Shown one piece after another: positions 26,455-35,323 of a stretch of DNA of 64,000 nt. Made by a program: the position numbers and the translations under genes. This DNA comes from Candidatus Poribacteria bacterium (GTDB lineage Bacteria > Poribacteria > WGA-4E > WGA-3G). Each line of letters begins with the position of its first letter. Within the stretch, counting starts at the first letter, position 1. The notes under the pieces were generated by a model. That model did not search any database and was not told the DNA's origin. It saw nothing but the letters and a program-made list of their open reading frames with translations. The stretch lies in NCBI GenBank assembly GCA_022822085.1, contig JAJECK010000130.1, positions 1 to 64,000 of the forward strand, written 5' to 3'.

Positions 26455-26755
26455 TTTCTTTAGTCCTGTCCGGACGCAATGTTTATAGGAAAACGTGTCT
26501 CGCCCCTGTTTAGTCCCGTTCAGACGATATGGGTCTGCCCCTCAACAAACTATAAACATATCGTCCCTAATGAAGATTAAGAATTTAATCGGGTAATGTG
26601 GCGAGGTTAGGAAACCTCGCCAGCAGTAGTACAACTGTCCTCCCCAGAAGAAAAATCACCCAATTAATAAGTTAATCTTCATACGGGACTAAAGAGGCAG
26701 TAGACAAACGTTTTTCTATAAACATTGCGTCACTACGGGACTGAAGAACTAAACT
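26455..26755. repeat. Nested imperfect inverted-repeat island
   Basis: The two halves are imperfect reverse complements. Perfectly matching segments are 26473-26488 with 26716-26731 (16 bases) and 26571-26580 with 26672-26681 (10 bases). At the centre is a perfect 9-base-pair stem with a 4-base loop (26600-26608 and 26613-26621). The left half contains another hairpin, GACGATATG (26523-26531) with CATATCGTC (26558-26566). No coding potential. It could be a decayed mobile element, a structured RNA or a double terminator. Confidence 0.7.
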
Positions 26756-26781
26756 CAAAATCCTTAAGTTGACACCTATGG

Positions 26782-26886
26782 GTAGAAGCACGAGCCCCGA
26801 AAGGATAACCACAATCAATACAAGGCGGGGTTCGTGCCTATACCAGACAGACGAAAAAGGGTTCATTATAAAGTAGAAATGGTATT
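26782..26886. repeat. Dispersed 'ATACCATTTCTAC' element, copy 1 (inverted)
   Basis: The segment 26832-26886, read on the minus strand, matches 63139-63193 at about 50 of 55 positions. An internal imperfect palindrome (26782-26799 with 26826-26843) has the same layout as in the copy at 63 kb. The element abuts the stop codon of the methyltransferase gene, so it may double as its terminator. No protein is encoded. Confidence 0.7.
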
Positions 26887-26888
26887 AT

Positions 26889-28106
26889 TTATTCATACTT
26901 AATCGTATTTCTCACAATTTCATAAAGTAAAATACCTGATGCAACACCGACATTTAGAGAAGATTGTCCAGAAGCCATTGGAATACGGATCAATTGAGAA
27001 CACCGTTCACGAGTTTCCACAGATAATCCACTATTTTCGTTTCCAACGATAATTGCTGTATTGTTTGATAAATTCACATTATGGATATCAATGTCCCCAC
27101 TTGCTGTTGCACCAATTACATCCCATCCTGACCTTTTGAGTTGATCAATTGCCATATTCGTATCTGAAGTATAGAACATAGGTAAACGACCAACTGCCCC
27201 GCGCGATGCCCTTATAGTGTTCTTATGAAATGGACTCGCACCATCACCGCATATTAAAACGCCAGATATTCCTAATGCATCAGCAGTGCGAAATATCATA
27301 CCAAGGTTATCAGGATTACTTACATTTTCTGTGATAAGGACGTTGCAGGTTTTGTTATAATGAAAATTGAGTTCTCCAGATTCAGTTAGAAAATTAGGAT
27401 AGTTTAAATGTATCGTTGTGATTATTGTAGGTACTGGTCTTGTTGTAGTAACAGAACCCATTAAACCATCGTTGACGAGATAGCAGGATATATTTTCCTG
27501 AACGGCTTCATCTAAAAACGTTCGGCTTTCAGAATTTGATAAAAAGTTTGCTGTATATAGAATCGCATCAATAGGGTGACCATCAGTAACTGCTCTTTTC
27601 ACCAACATTTCATTTTCTACAACAAATTCTGAATGTTCAATTTTTCCCTTTATAGATGCTATCTGACGGATATGGGCTGCGATTTCATCTTTTCTTTTTG
27701 TTATGGTTCGTTGTTCAGCATCTGTATCACTACCCCGTTTAACACCACGAAAATAATTTATTGATTCAGTCTGTATCGATTCACCTACAAACATATCTTG
27801 TATTCGATTTTCTATCCACTTTTCAAAGATATGAAACATTCCAACCTTTTGTCTTGGAAATGCCAGGAGTAGTTCCCTCACACTGCGTTCTGTAGTTGCG
27901 ATGAGATAAACGAAATAGTCAGAATTGTATGAAGGGTCCGGTTGCATCAGCATTACACCATCAAAATTATGCCATCCTGAAGAATATAACACACATTCTG
28001 GTCGCAATTCTCTCGTGTTAGTAAATGCCTGTTTATATTGGTCTATCACCTTGCTTTCAACGTTTACATATTCCAAAAAGGACATCAGTTTATCGTAGTT
28101 AATCAC
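26889..28106 (-). CDS. SpoU/TrmH-family RNA 2'-O-methyltransferase with an extra N-terminal domain
   Basis: The C-terminal half of this 405-residue protein is a SpoU methyltransferase with the trefoil knot: VLITENVSNPDNLGMIFRTA (motif 1), IIVGNENSGLS (motif 2) and IPMASGQSSLNVGVASGIL (motif 3). Residues about 150-235 look like the L30e-like RNA-binding domain that often precedes it. The first roughly 130 residues are not part of the usual enzyme; FPRQKVGMFHIFEKWIENRI faintly recalls an acetyltransferase-like fold, but this is uncertain. The target may be the ribose of a tRNA or rRNA nucleotide. It lies between two putative ether-lipid genes, though it has no obvious link to them. Confidence 0.88.
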   Translation of the reverse strand: MINYDKLMSFLEYVNVESKVIDQYKQAFTNTRELRPECVLYSSGWHNFDGVMLMQPDPSYNSDYFVYLIATTERSVRELLLAFPRQKVGMFHIFEKWIENRIQDMFVGESIQTESINYFRGVKRGSDTDAEQRTITKRKDEIAAHIRQIASIKGKIEHSEFVVENEMLVKRAVTDGHPIDAILYTANFLSNSESRTFLDEAVQENISCYLVNDGLMGSVTTTRPVPTIITTIHLNYPNFLTESGELNFHYNKTCNVLITENVSNPDNLGMIFRTADALGISGVLICGDGASPFHKNTIRASRGAVGRLPMFYTSDTNMAIDQLKRSGWDVIGATASGDIDIHNVNLSNNTAIIVGNENSGLSVETRERCSQLIRIPMASGQSSLNVGVASGILLYEIVRNTIKYE

Positions 28107-28142
28107 TGGTATATTTAGTATAGCAAAAATAAGATGCCAGAC

Positions 28143-28997
28143 TTACCTTTGAAATATTGTTCCCATGTATATTGCTGCTAATCCCACGAATATATCCCAT
28201 TTCATACAACGTTGAATGAATGCACAACTTGATTTGGACATATCTCTCCAAAGTTGAAATCCTAACAAGATGAGTATAATGTTGACACCACACATAATTG
28301 TAACTAAATAATGCCAAGTATACCAGCCGAATATATAGGGAACAGGACTGAATAATATAACTGCCAACATAAAACTTAAGGTTAAAAGAACTGCAAATTT
28401 TGGATTAAGAGTTGCGAGTGTATTGACTTGATTCTTGATGTCTCCTTCTGAATCTTCAAGATCTTTTACAATTTCCCTTGCGGTTGTGAAAAGAAAGGCA
28501 AAAATTCCAGGTATTAATGTCCCGTGGATTGAACCGATTGCTACGCCTCCTGAGATAAATGTTATAGCAGTTAAGCAACCGACAGTTAGATTACCGATAA
28601 AAGGTGTCCGCTTTAACCAGAAGGCATAGCAGATAAGTAATCCAGAAACAAGAACAGCAATACACAACGCATATATATTAATTAGTATTCCCAGAACAAT
28701 AGAGAATCCAATTAAGACATAAGCATAGACCAACGCATTTCGACGCAGTATCTGTCCGGATGGAATGGGACGATTTGGTTTATTGATTAGATCAATATTA
28801 TAATCACAATAATCGTTAATTGCATTTCCAGCAGACAACATCAGAAGTGCAGCGGTTGAGACATAGATTAATTTCACATCTGAGATTATTTCAATTTCCC
28901 CACCTGATGCAAACAAACCTCCCATCATTGCTGAAATAAAGGCGATTATACCATTAAGTGGACGGGAAAGCTGCACATAAGCAGATAACGATTTCAT
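28143..28997 (-). CDS. UbiA-family prenyltransferase, likely digeranylgeranylglyceryl phosphate synthase type
   Basis: A 284-residue integral membrane protein with eight or nine hydrophobic helices and both prenyl-diphosphate sites: NDYCDYNIDLINKPNRPIPS (NDxxDxxxD, residues about 61-80) and REIVKDLEDSEGD. The KPNRPIPSG extension is characteristic of the archaeal (S)-2,3-di-O-geranylgeranylglyceryl phosphate synthase and the related chlorophyll-synthase branch. That enzyme adds the second prenyl chain to the product of GGGPS, whose gene is about 2 kb downstream on the same strand. A role in quinone or other prenyl-lipid synthesis remains an alternative, since UbiA specificity is hard to read from sequence. 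Confidence 0.85.
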   Translation of the reverse strand: MKSLSAYVQLSRPLNGIIAFISAMMGGLFASGGEIEIISDVKLIYVSTAALLMLSAGNAINDYCDYNIDLINKPNRPIPSGQILRRNALVYAYVLIGFSIVLGILINIYALCIAVLVSGLLICYAFWLKRTPFIGNLTVGCLTAITFISGGVAIGSIHGTLIPGIFAFLFTTAREIVKDLEDSEGDIKNQVNTLATLNPKFAVLLTLSFMLAVILFSPVPYIFGWYTWHYLVTIMCGVNIILILLGFQLWRDMSKSSCAFIQRCMKWDIFVGLAAIYMGTIFQR

Positions 28998-29088
28998 TAT
29001 TTATTCCGAATATAGCATTAAAAATATTTTAGGTAGAGAAAACTGATGTGTTTTCAAAAAATTGGAGGGTTGTAAAAACTCTTGAGAT

Positions 29089-30147
29089 TTACGATTTTTT
29101 TTCTGGTTCTTGTAGTTTTGCTTCAAGTTCATTCACACGTTTCTGTAGTTCTGTAAACTTCTGTAGTATATCGGGTATTTTTCTGATATATGCTTGAGAC
29201 CGCAATTCCTGTTTATGGGGTCTTGCAGGAATACCCGAGAGTTGACTTCCCGGTGGCATATCCTTTGTAACTGCTGACTTTGAATATATCACACTGTTTT
29301 CACCGAGTGTGAGATGTCCTACCACACCAGATTGTCCTGCAATATTTACACGATCTCCGAGTGTGGTGCTACCAGCAATACCTGATTGTGCAGCTAAGCA
29401 GCAATCTTTCCCAATCACTACATTGTGGGCAATTTGAACCAGGTTGTCAAGTTTAGTTCCACTTTTGATAAGTGTTTCGGATAATGTGGCTCTATCAATT
29501 GTCGTATTGGCACCAATTTCAACATCGTCTTCAATCACAACTGTACCGATTTGTGGTATTTTATAAGGGCGATGGTTCTTAGGATCAGGAGTGAAACCGA
29601 ACCCATCACTACCAATGACCGCTCCACAATGTATAATTACACGATCTCCAATCGCCACATTTTCACGTATATTCACATTTGAATAGATCAAACCGTCTTT
29701 ACCGATTTTTGATCCATCACCTATATATACAAGTGGCATGATTACCGTATCATTACCGATTTCAACATTATCACCAATTACGCTATGTGCTTGAATTGTA
29801 ACTCTCTCACCAATTGAGACATTGTTACCAATAATTGCAGTTTCATGAATTCCTGATTCTGTCTGTTCACCGATACCCCAAGAAAACAACTCCAATGCTT
29901 GAACAAAACCCCAATATGGGTTATCAACACTTATTGTAGCTTTTCCGTTTCCGGATACACCCCTTCCAATGATTATTGCAGATGCTTGTGTTGTTGCTAT
30001 AGCTGCAAGATATTTTGTATTGGCAACGAAAGTTATTTGATTTGGTACCGCCTCATTAATACCAGAAACACCTGTGATTTCTATGTCGCCATCCCCGGAA
30101 AGTTCTCCACCCAGATGTTCACAAATATCTTTGAGTTTTATACTCAT
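29089..30147 (-). CDS. lpxD: UDP-3-O-acylglucosamine N-acyltransferase LpxD
   Basis: A 352-residue LpxD that adds the second acyl chain in lipid A synthesis. The N-terminal domain (SIKLKDICEHLGGELSGDGD, then INEAVPNQITFVANTKYL) is followed by left-handed beta-helix hexapeptide repeats from about residue 105 (IGNNVSIGERVTIQAHSVIG). The catalytic His lies in LVQIAHNVVIG, and a C-terminal helix (residues 325-350) is coiled-coil-like. I prefer the ATG at 30147, which has GAGGGA upstream; an ATG 12 bases earlier overlaps that site. It follows skp and bamA in the conserved bamA-skp-lpxD order. Confidence 0.95.
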   Translation of the reverse strand: MSIKLKDICEHLGGELSGDGDIEITGVSGINEAVPNQITFVANTKYLAAIATTQASAIIIGRGVSGNGKATISVDNPYWGFVQALELFSWGIGEQTESGIHETAIIGNNVSIGERVTIQAHSVIGDNVEIGNDTVIMPLVYIGDGSKIGKDGLIYSNVNIRENVAIGDRVIIHCGAVIGSDGFGFTPDPKNHRPYKIPQIGTVVIEDDVEIGANTTIDRATLSETLIKSGTKLDNLVQIAHNVVIGKDCCLAAQSGIAGSTTLGDRVNIAGQSGVVGHLTLGENSVIYSKSAVTKDMPPGSQLSGIPARPHKQELRSQAYIRKIPDILQKFTELQKRVNELEAKLQEPEKKS

Positions 30148-30255
30148 AAATTCCCTCATTTATGCGACTTCACGGGTTATCATACAATAGTATGCAGTTG
30201 AATACCAATGAACAAAGTGTGTTTCCAACTAAATGAAATGTAAATCACTATTCTG

Positions 30256-30837
30256 TTATTGAGGTGTTTTAGTATCATCTGACTTATTTGCAGCATCCTG
30301 ATTATTTGTCTTAGAATCATCCTTTTTTGCGCCATCATTGATAAGACCGATAAGTTTATCAGTTAAATCATATTTCTCATTCATATAGAATACTGCCTGT
30401 TTGTCAATAATGAGATCGTAATTTTCCTCTTTTCCAATCTTTTTAATCAGTTCTTCTAATTCCTTTATGATAGGGGTCATCAATTCTCTGTTCTTTTCCA
30501 AAAGCGCATCTCTACCTTGATTAAACTTCTGTTGATATTGCTGTTGTTTTAGTTGTATATCTCTTTCTATTGAAGCGGTTTGAGCTTCTTCAACAAAAAG
30601 CTCGGTTTTCTCCTTTTTCTCTTGCAAAGTTGTGATTTCACTACCGATAGCCGCCAGTTCTTCTTGCCATCGTTTCTCTGCAGTTTTGAGAAGATTGTCC
30701 ACTTTTACGGCTTCACTATAATTAATCAACACTCTTTGAGTGTCTACCACACCGAATTTGAATGCTTCCTGCCCCATACTCCCAGATAATAAACTTAATA
30801 ACATCAACGGTAATAAAACTAAAACAAACTTTTTCAT
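30256..30837 (-). CDS. skp: Periplasmic chaperone Skp/OmpH
   Basis: The 193 residues have a signal peptide (1-22), the start of the mature Skp domain FKFGVVDTQRVLINYSEAVK, a long coiled-coil arm (residues 50-120, rich in Glu, Lys and Gln) and the returning strand YDLIIDKQAVFYMNEKYDLT. Skp trimers hold unfolded outer-membrane proteins between the Sec translocon and BamA. The C-terminal 25 residues are a hydrophilic Asp/Lys/Asn tail beyond the usual end. AAGGAAAA lies before the ATG. Located between bamA and lpxD. Confidence 0.93.
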   Translation of the reverse strand: MKKFVLVLLPLMLLSLLSGSMGQEAFKFGVVDTQRVLINYSEAVKVDNLLKTAEKRWQEELAAIGSEITTLQEKKEKTELFVEEAQTASIERDIQLKQQQYQQKFNQGRDALLEKNRELMTPIIKELEELIKKIGKEENYDLIIDKQAVFYMNEKYDLTDKLIGLINDGAKKDDSKTNNQDAANKSDDTKTPQ

Positions 30838-30933
30838 AAGTTTTCCTTTTTAATAAATAGCAATATAAGATTAACGATGCGCAAATTCAATATGATGAAC
30901 TTATCGTATGTAATTAACTTCAACTCATCATAA

Positions 30934-33579
30934 TTAGAATCCAGGACCGATAGTAAAATAGAATCGTCCACTTGGATCTCTGTTCTGGCGATCAAATGCA
31001 TATCCCCAACCGAAACGAGCCAACATACCTAACATTTGTAAACGGGCTTCAACTCCAGCCCCTCGCTTTAATTTAATTTGGTTGAACGGGTTTTTGATAC
31101 TTTCATCCCATACCTGACCTATATCAAAGAAAACAGCGGTTGTGAGTTGTGGAGAAATAGGAACACGATATTCAAAATTAGAGAAAAAGACTTTGTCACC
31201 ACCAAATGGGTGCGGTACATCAGAGCCATCTGTTGGATCAGGATATATTTCCCAATTTTCGTAACCTCGGACAGTATCTACACCACCGAGATAAAACCTT
31301 TCGTAGAACAGCACTTCAATATCTCTACTATCGCTAATCATATACCCGGCGCGTCCATGGACAGCAAAAACATGATTCCACCACGGATTGAAAAACCAAC
31401 TCGTATCTGCTGTCCACTTCTGGAATTGATTGTCCGCCCCTAAAAAGCCTCCAGAGTATTCATAGGATATACTATGTGAACTGCCTCCCATTGGATCGTA
31501 TAGGGAAGTGCGATAATCACGTGTATCGCGTCCTAAAGCAAATAAAATACTGCGTGTTGATCTATTGGACAAATCTCTTGCTGTCACTTCGTTAAGAGTG
31601 TTGTTTTGAAGATGTTCAATAGTAACCTCTTTATATGGAAAAACTGATGTCCGCACTCGATCTTCTAATGCTTCTACAGGATTTTCCTGTTCTTCTACAG
31701 GATTTTCCTGTTTTGCTAAATCGGCTGCCTTTTGGACTGCTGATTGATATTCTTCTGGTAAAGAAAGTAACCAATCCATTTGGGTTCTATTGCTGACACT
31801 ATCATTTCGTAATCTCACTGTGAATTCAACATCAAATGCAATTGGTCGTCCAAGTGACACAGAACCTCCACGCCTATCCCAAACATATCTGTCTCCTAAA
31901 TGACCTTGTTGCTGTATTGCACTATATGTAGAAAAATAACGCCTAAAACGTCGGTTGTTGTATATGCGTGCATTTAGTCTCGTCGGTGTTCCTAATATCC
32001 ATGGTGTACCGAAACTCGCTTCCGCTGTGTGATGGTCACGTGTACCAAGTTCACCTTTCAGATGGACGCGATAGGCACGACCGAACAGATTATGTTGGCC
32101 TACCTCTGCGGTACCAAAGATACCGCCTTCACTACCGTATCCACCGCCGACACTCAGTGTTCCGGTTGTTGGGGATTCGGCTATATTGACAACAAGATTT
32201 TTTCGGCTATCATTTTCAGTATCACTTGGAACAAAATCTACAGCACGAATAAACGGTCCCATTTGAAAAAGTCTTTGTCGTGCTTTTCGTAACGTTTTGA
32301 CATCAAGCAATTCATCCGATTTTATATTGAGCCAATCCAACTCTCGTCGTACAACGTTTTCATCGGTCTTTGTTAATCCTCTGATAGGAACACCATCAAT
32401 AATTATAACATCACCTTGGTTTATTTTCAAGTTGATGTTGACTAATGCATTCTCTTCATCAAAATGGGGTATAGGATGAACTTCTGCAAGAAGAAAGCCT
32501 TTGTCATGATATACTTGCCGTAATTCGTCAATTGATTTTTCAAATATATCTCGGTTGAAAACTTCACCTTCTGCTGGGTCAATCATACGACGGACTTTTT
32601 CATCGGAGAAGACGACTTTTTCGCCAGTCTCAATTTCAATATCATAAGTTCCAACAACATACTTTGAGCCTTCGTCTACGGTGATATCAAGCATTAACCC
32701 CGTTTTATCCTCAGTAAAACGTTTCGTATATCCTTCAATCTTTATTTGAGAGAAACCGAGGTCTTCATAGTAATTTCTAAGATTGAGACCGATGTCTTCT
32801 TCTTCAAACAATAACTCATCAAAATGTTTTCCCACACGCGTCTTCATCTTTTTGCGTAATTTATTAGCAGTTACTTGATCATTTCCAATAAAATTGATCT
32901 CTGAAATCCTAACCCGTGGTCCCTCAGCAATTTCAAAGGTTACCTGTGTTGTGTTTTCTTTCTCATTATTGTCTAAATGAACCTGAATGCTGACAAGATA
33001 ATAGCCTTTTTCGTGGTATAATTTTCTGATTTCACGTTTACTTTCCCAAAGGAGACGTTCACTGAAGATTTCCGATCGACGCAATGTTACTTTACCTATC
33101 AGTTTTCCTGTATCCAATTCCTCATTTCCGATAACGTTGATACCTTGCACCTTTGGACTTTCATCAAGAAGAAATGTAACCGTGTACCCCCCCTCTTCAT
33201 AAGGTGATACATCAACTTCAATATATGAGAAAAATCCGGTATCCTTATATAGATTTTCAATATCCTTCGTTATCGTATCAGCAGCATCAGATAGTTCCAT
33301 ACCAATATGCGTTTGAATAAGTGTTTGCAGCATCTCTTTCCGGAGTGTTTGCACCCCTTTAAAGTCAATTTTGTTAATAATAAATGTATCATCTACAGGT
33401 TTTGATGCTTCATTCTTATCAGTAGATTCTTCGGTTGGAGTTTCCTCTGCAGGCTTGGGACCGAAAGGAATATCTGTAGTATCACCTGCAAAAACGGCTA
33501 CACTTGGTAGAACAGATAGAGTAGATATCAATATCATACAAAATAATATCGTTTGGTTTAAATTCCTAATGTCTTTCAA
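30934..33579 (-). CDS. bamA: Outer membrane protein assembly factor BamA
   Basis: An 881-residue Omp85 protein with a signal peptide, five POTRA domains (about residues 67-470, each of the form I.xI.F.G... with YxxxGYxxxxI) and a C-terminal beta-barrel ending in the aromatic-terminal strand FYFTIGPGF. BamA inserts beta-barrel proteins into the outer membrane. The initiation codon is TTG (33577-33579), supported by AAGGAG 9 bases upstream and a signal peptide starting right after. Barrel residues near 640 contain a short tandem duplication (QENPVEEQENPVE) encoded by repeats around 31670-31712. It is followed by skp and lpxD, the standard envelope-biogenesis order. Confidence 0.95.
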   Translation of the reverse strand: MKDIRNLNQTILFCMILISTLSVLPSVAVFAGDTTDIPFGPKPAEETPTEESTDKNEASKPVDDTFIINKIDFKGVQTLRKEMLQTLIQTHIGMELSDAADTITKDIENLYKDTGFFSYIEVDVSPYEEGGYTVTFLLDESPKVQGINVIGNEELDTGKLIGKVTLRRSEIFSERLLWESKREIRKLYHEKGYYLVSIQVHLDNNEKENTTQVTFEIAEGPRVRISEINFIGNDQVTANKLRKKMKTRVGKHFDELLFEEEDIGLNLRNYYEDLGFSQIKIEGYTKRFTEDKTGLMLDITVDEGSKYVVGTYDIEIETGEKVVFSDEKVRRMIDPAEGEVFNRDIFEKSIDELRQVYHDKGFLLAEVHPIPHFDEENALVNINLKINQGDVIIIDGVPIRGLTKTDENVVRRELDWLNIKSDELLDVKTLRKARQRLFQMGPFIRAVDFVPSDTENDSRKNLVVNIAESPTTGTLSVGGGYGSEGGIFGTAEVGQHNLFGRAYRVHLKGELGTRDHHTAEASFGTPWILGTPTRLNARIYNNRRFRRYFSTYSAIQQQGHLGDRYVWDRRGGSVSLGRPIAFDVEFTVRLRNDSVSNRTQMDWLLSLPEEYQSAVQKAADLAKQENPVEEQENPVEALEDRVRTSVFPYKEVTIEHLQNNTLNEVTARDLSNRSTRSILFALGRDTRDYRTSLYDPMGGSSHSISYEYSGGFLGADNQFQKWTADTSWFFNPWWNHVFAVHGRAGYMISDSRDIEVLFYERFYLGGVDTVRGYENWEIYPDPTDGSDVPHPFGGDKVFFSNFEYRVPISPQLTTAVFFDIGQVWDESIKNPFNQIKLKRGAGVEARLQMLGMLARFGWGYAFDRQNRDPSGRFYFTIGPGF

Positions 33580-33640
33580 GGTAGTTTTCTCCTTACTGGA
33601 TGTATTGCTGTTGTGTCTGTATTAATATCATTTTTATCAC

Positions 33641-34525
33641 CTATTTGACTTCCTCAGGATAGATAGGTGTTCCAAAGTTGTTAGCAAGATGTCTGAATGC
33701 TGCGATCAGTTTTTGTGTGACTTTACCCACTTCTCCTTTTCCAATAACCCGTTGATCAAGTTTGACGACTGGAATTACTTCTGCTGCTGTTCCAGTAAGA
33801 AAACATTCGTCTGAAATGTATATGTCGTGACGCGTAAATACACGTTCTTCTACTTCAAACCCAGTCTCACGGGCAAGCGTAATCACACAATTTCTGGTTA
33901 CCCCTTCCAATATACCTATATGTGTCGGTGGCGTTATAATTAATTCATTCTTTACTAAGAAAATATTATCACCACTACATTCAACTACATATCCATCATT
34001 ATTCAACATCAGTGCCTCAACAGCACCTGATTGTTTTGCTTCAATTTTTGCAAGTATATTGTTAAGATAATTTAGCGATTTTATCTTTGGATTGATTGCT
34101 TCTGGATAATTTCGTCGTATCGATACAGTCACGATTTCCAATCCATTTTCATAGTAATTCTGTGGATATAAGGCAATTTTATCTGCAATAATTATGATTG
34201 ATGGATTTGGGCATTTGTCAGGATCAAGTCCTAAATCACCAATTCCACGTGTGACGATCAATCTAATATAGCCCTCCCGCAGTTGATTTCGTCTGAGGGT
34301 TTCAAGTACTGCTTGCTCCATTTCTTCAATTGGAATCGGTATTCTTAACATTAGCGATTTGGCAGAATCGTAGAGTCTTTCTAAGTGTTCATCAAGTTTA
34401 AAGACATAGCCGTTATAACAACGTATTCCTTCAAATACGCCATCTCCATAGAGCAAACCGTGGTCAAAAACAGAAATTTTTGCTTCATCAGACGGTAGAA
34501 ACTCACCGTCTATATATATCAACAT
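33641..34525 (-). CDS. ilvE: Branched-chain amino acid aminotransferase IlvE
   Basis: A 294-residue class IV PLP aminotransferase. The family opening FDHGLLYGDGVFEGIRCYNG, the PLP-binding lysine in KIKSLNYLNNILAK and the C-terminal FLTGTAAEVIPVVKLDQR mark the branched-chain type, which interconverts Val, Leu and Ile with their keto acids. D-amino-acid transaminase and 4-amino-4-deoxychorismate lyase share this fold but usually differ at the opening motif. TAGGGA precedes the ATG. It sits between lolD and bamA without an evident functional link to them. Confidence 0.92.
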   Translation of the reverse strand: MLIYIDGEFLPSDEAKISVFDHGLLYGDGVFEGIRCYNGYVFKLDEHLERLYDSAKSLMLRIPIPIEEMEQAVLETLRRNQLREGYIRLIVTRGIGDLGLDPDKCPNPSIIIIADKIALYPQNYYENGLEIVTVSIRRNYPEAINPKIKSLNYLNNILAKIEAKQSGAVEALMLNNDGYVVECSGDNIFLVKNELIITPPTHIGILEGVTRNCVITLARETGFEVEERVFTRHDIYISDECFLTGTAAEVIPVVKLDQRVIGKGEVGKVTQKLIAAFRHLANNFGTPIYPEEVK

Positions 34526-34564
34526 TATTTATCCCTACCTATATCCAGAATAAATTTCTTCTTC

Positions 34565-35272
34565 CTATTCAGCTATTTTTCCATCAATTAGTTGGACTGT
34601 CCGTTTAGCCCGTTCAGAAATACGTGAATCGTGAGTAACGATAATAAAGGTCTGATTGAGGCGTTCATTTACATCCCATAGAACATCAAGAACCGCATCA
34701 CTTGTTTTGTCGTCAATGTTTCCTGTGGGTTCATCTGCAAGTACGACTTTAGGATTATTCATCAATGCCCGTGCAATTGCCACACGTTGACGTTCACCAC
34801 CGGAAAGTTGACTCGGATAATGATTTAGTCTATCTGAGAGACCGACACTATCCAGCAGTTTCTCAGCAGTTTCATAAAAATCATTGGAATCACTGCTCTT
34901 TGCATCAACAGAACTACCTCTTTTACTATTTTTAATTAATCTACTCATTACAACATTTTCCAATGCAGTAAATTCTGGTAACATCTGATGAAACTGAAAT
35001 ACAAAACCGATCGCATCATTTCTGAAATGCGTAAGTTCATTCTCTGAAAACTTAGTTATATCTTGATCTTCATAGAATATACTACCATCTGATGGTCTGT
35101 CAAGTGTGCCTATGATATGAAGTAACGTACTCTTCCCAACACCTGATGCCCCCATTATTGCCAATATTTCGGATTTATGTACATCAAGATTCACACCTTT
35201 CAGAACTTTTAGTTCCGATTCACCATCATAAAAGGATTTGTGTAAATTGTCAATTCTAATTAGTTTATCCAT
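34565..35272 (-). CDS. lolD: Lipoprotein-releasing ABC transporter ATPase LolD
   Basis: A 235-residue ABC ATPase of the MacB/LolD type: Walker A GASGVGKST, Q-loop FQFHQMLPEFTALENV, signature LSGGERQRVAIARAL, Walker B VVLADEPTGN and switch THDSR. The F-Q-F-H-x-L-x-P-E-F-T segment is typical of LolD. With LolC/E it extracts lipoproteins from the inner membrane for transfer to LolA. A serine-rich insertion of about 15 residues (KRGSSVDAKSSDSNDF) sits before the signature motif. It lies 51 bases downstream of the permease gene. Confidence 0.93.
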   Translation of the reverse strand: MDKLIRIDNLHKSFYDGESELKVLKGVNLDVHKSEILAIMGASGVGKSTLLHIIGTLDRPSDGSIFYEDQDITKFSENELTHFRNDAIGFVFQFHQMLPEFTALENVVMSRLIKNSKRGSSVDAKSSDSNDFYETAEKLLDSVGLSDRLNHYPSQLSGGERQRVAIARALMNNPKVVLADEPTGNIDDKTSDAVLDVLWDVNERLNQTFIIVTHDSRISERAKRTVQLIDGKIAE

Positions 35273-35323
35273 GGATGTACTCTAATAGTCAGTTTTCAGC
35301 AAAATGTCCGAAGGTATAGGTTA

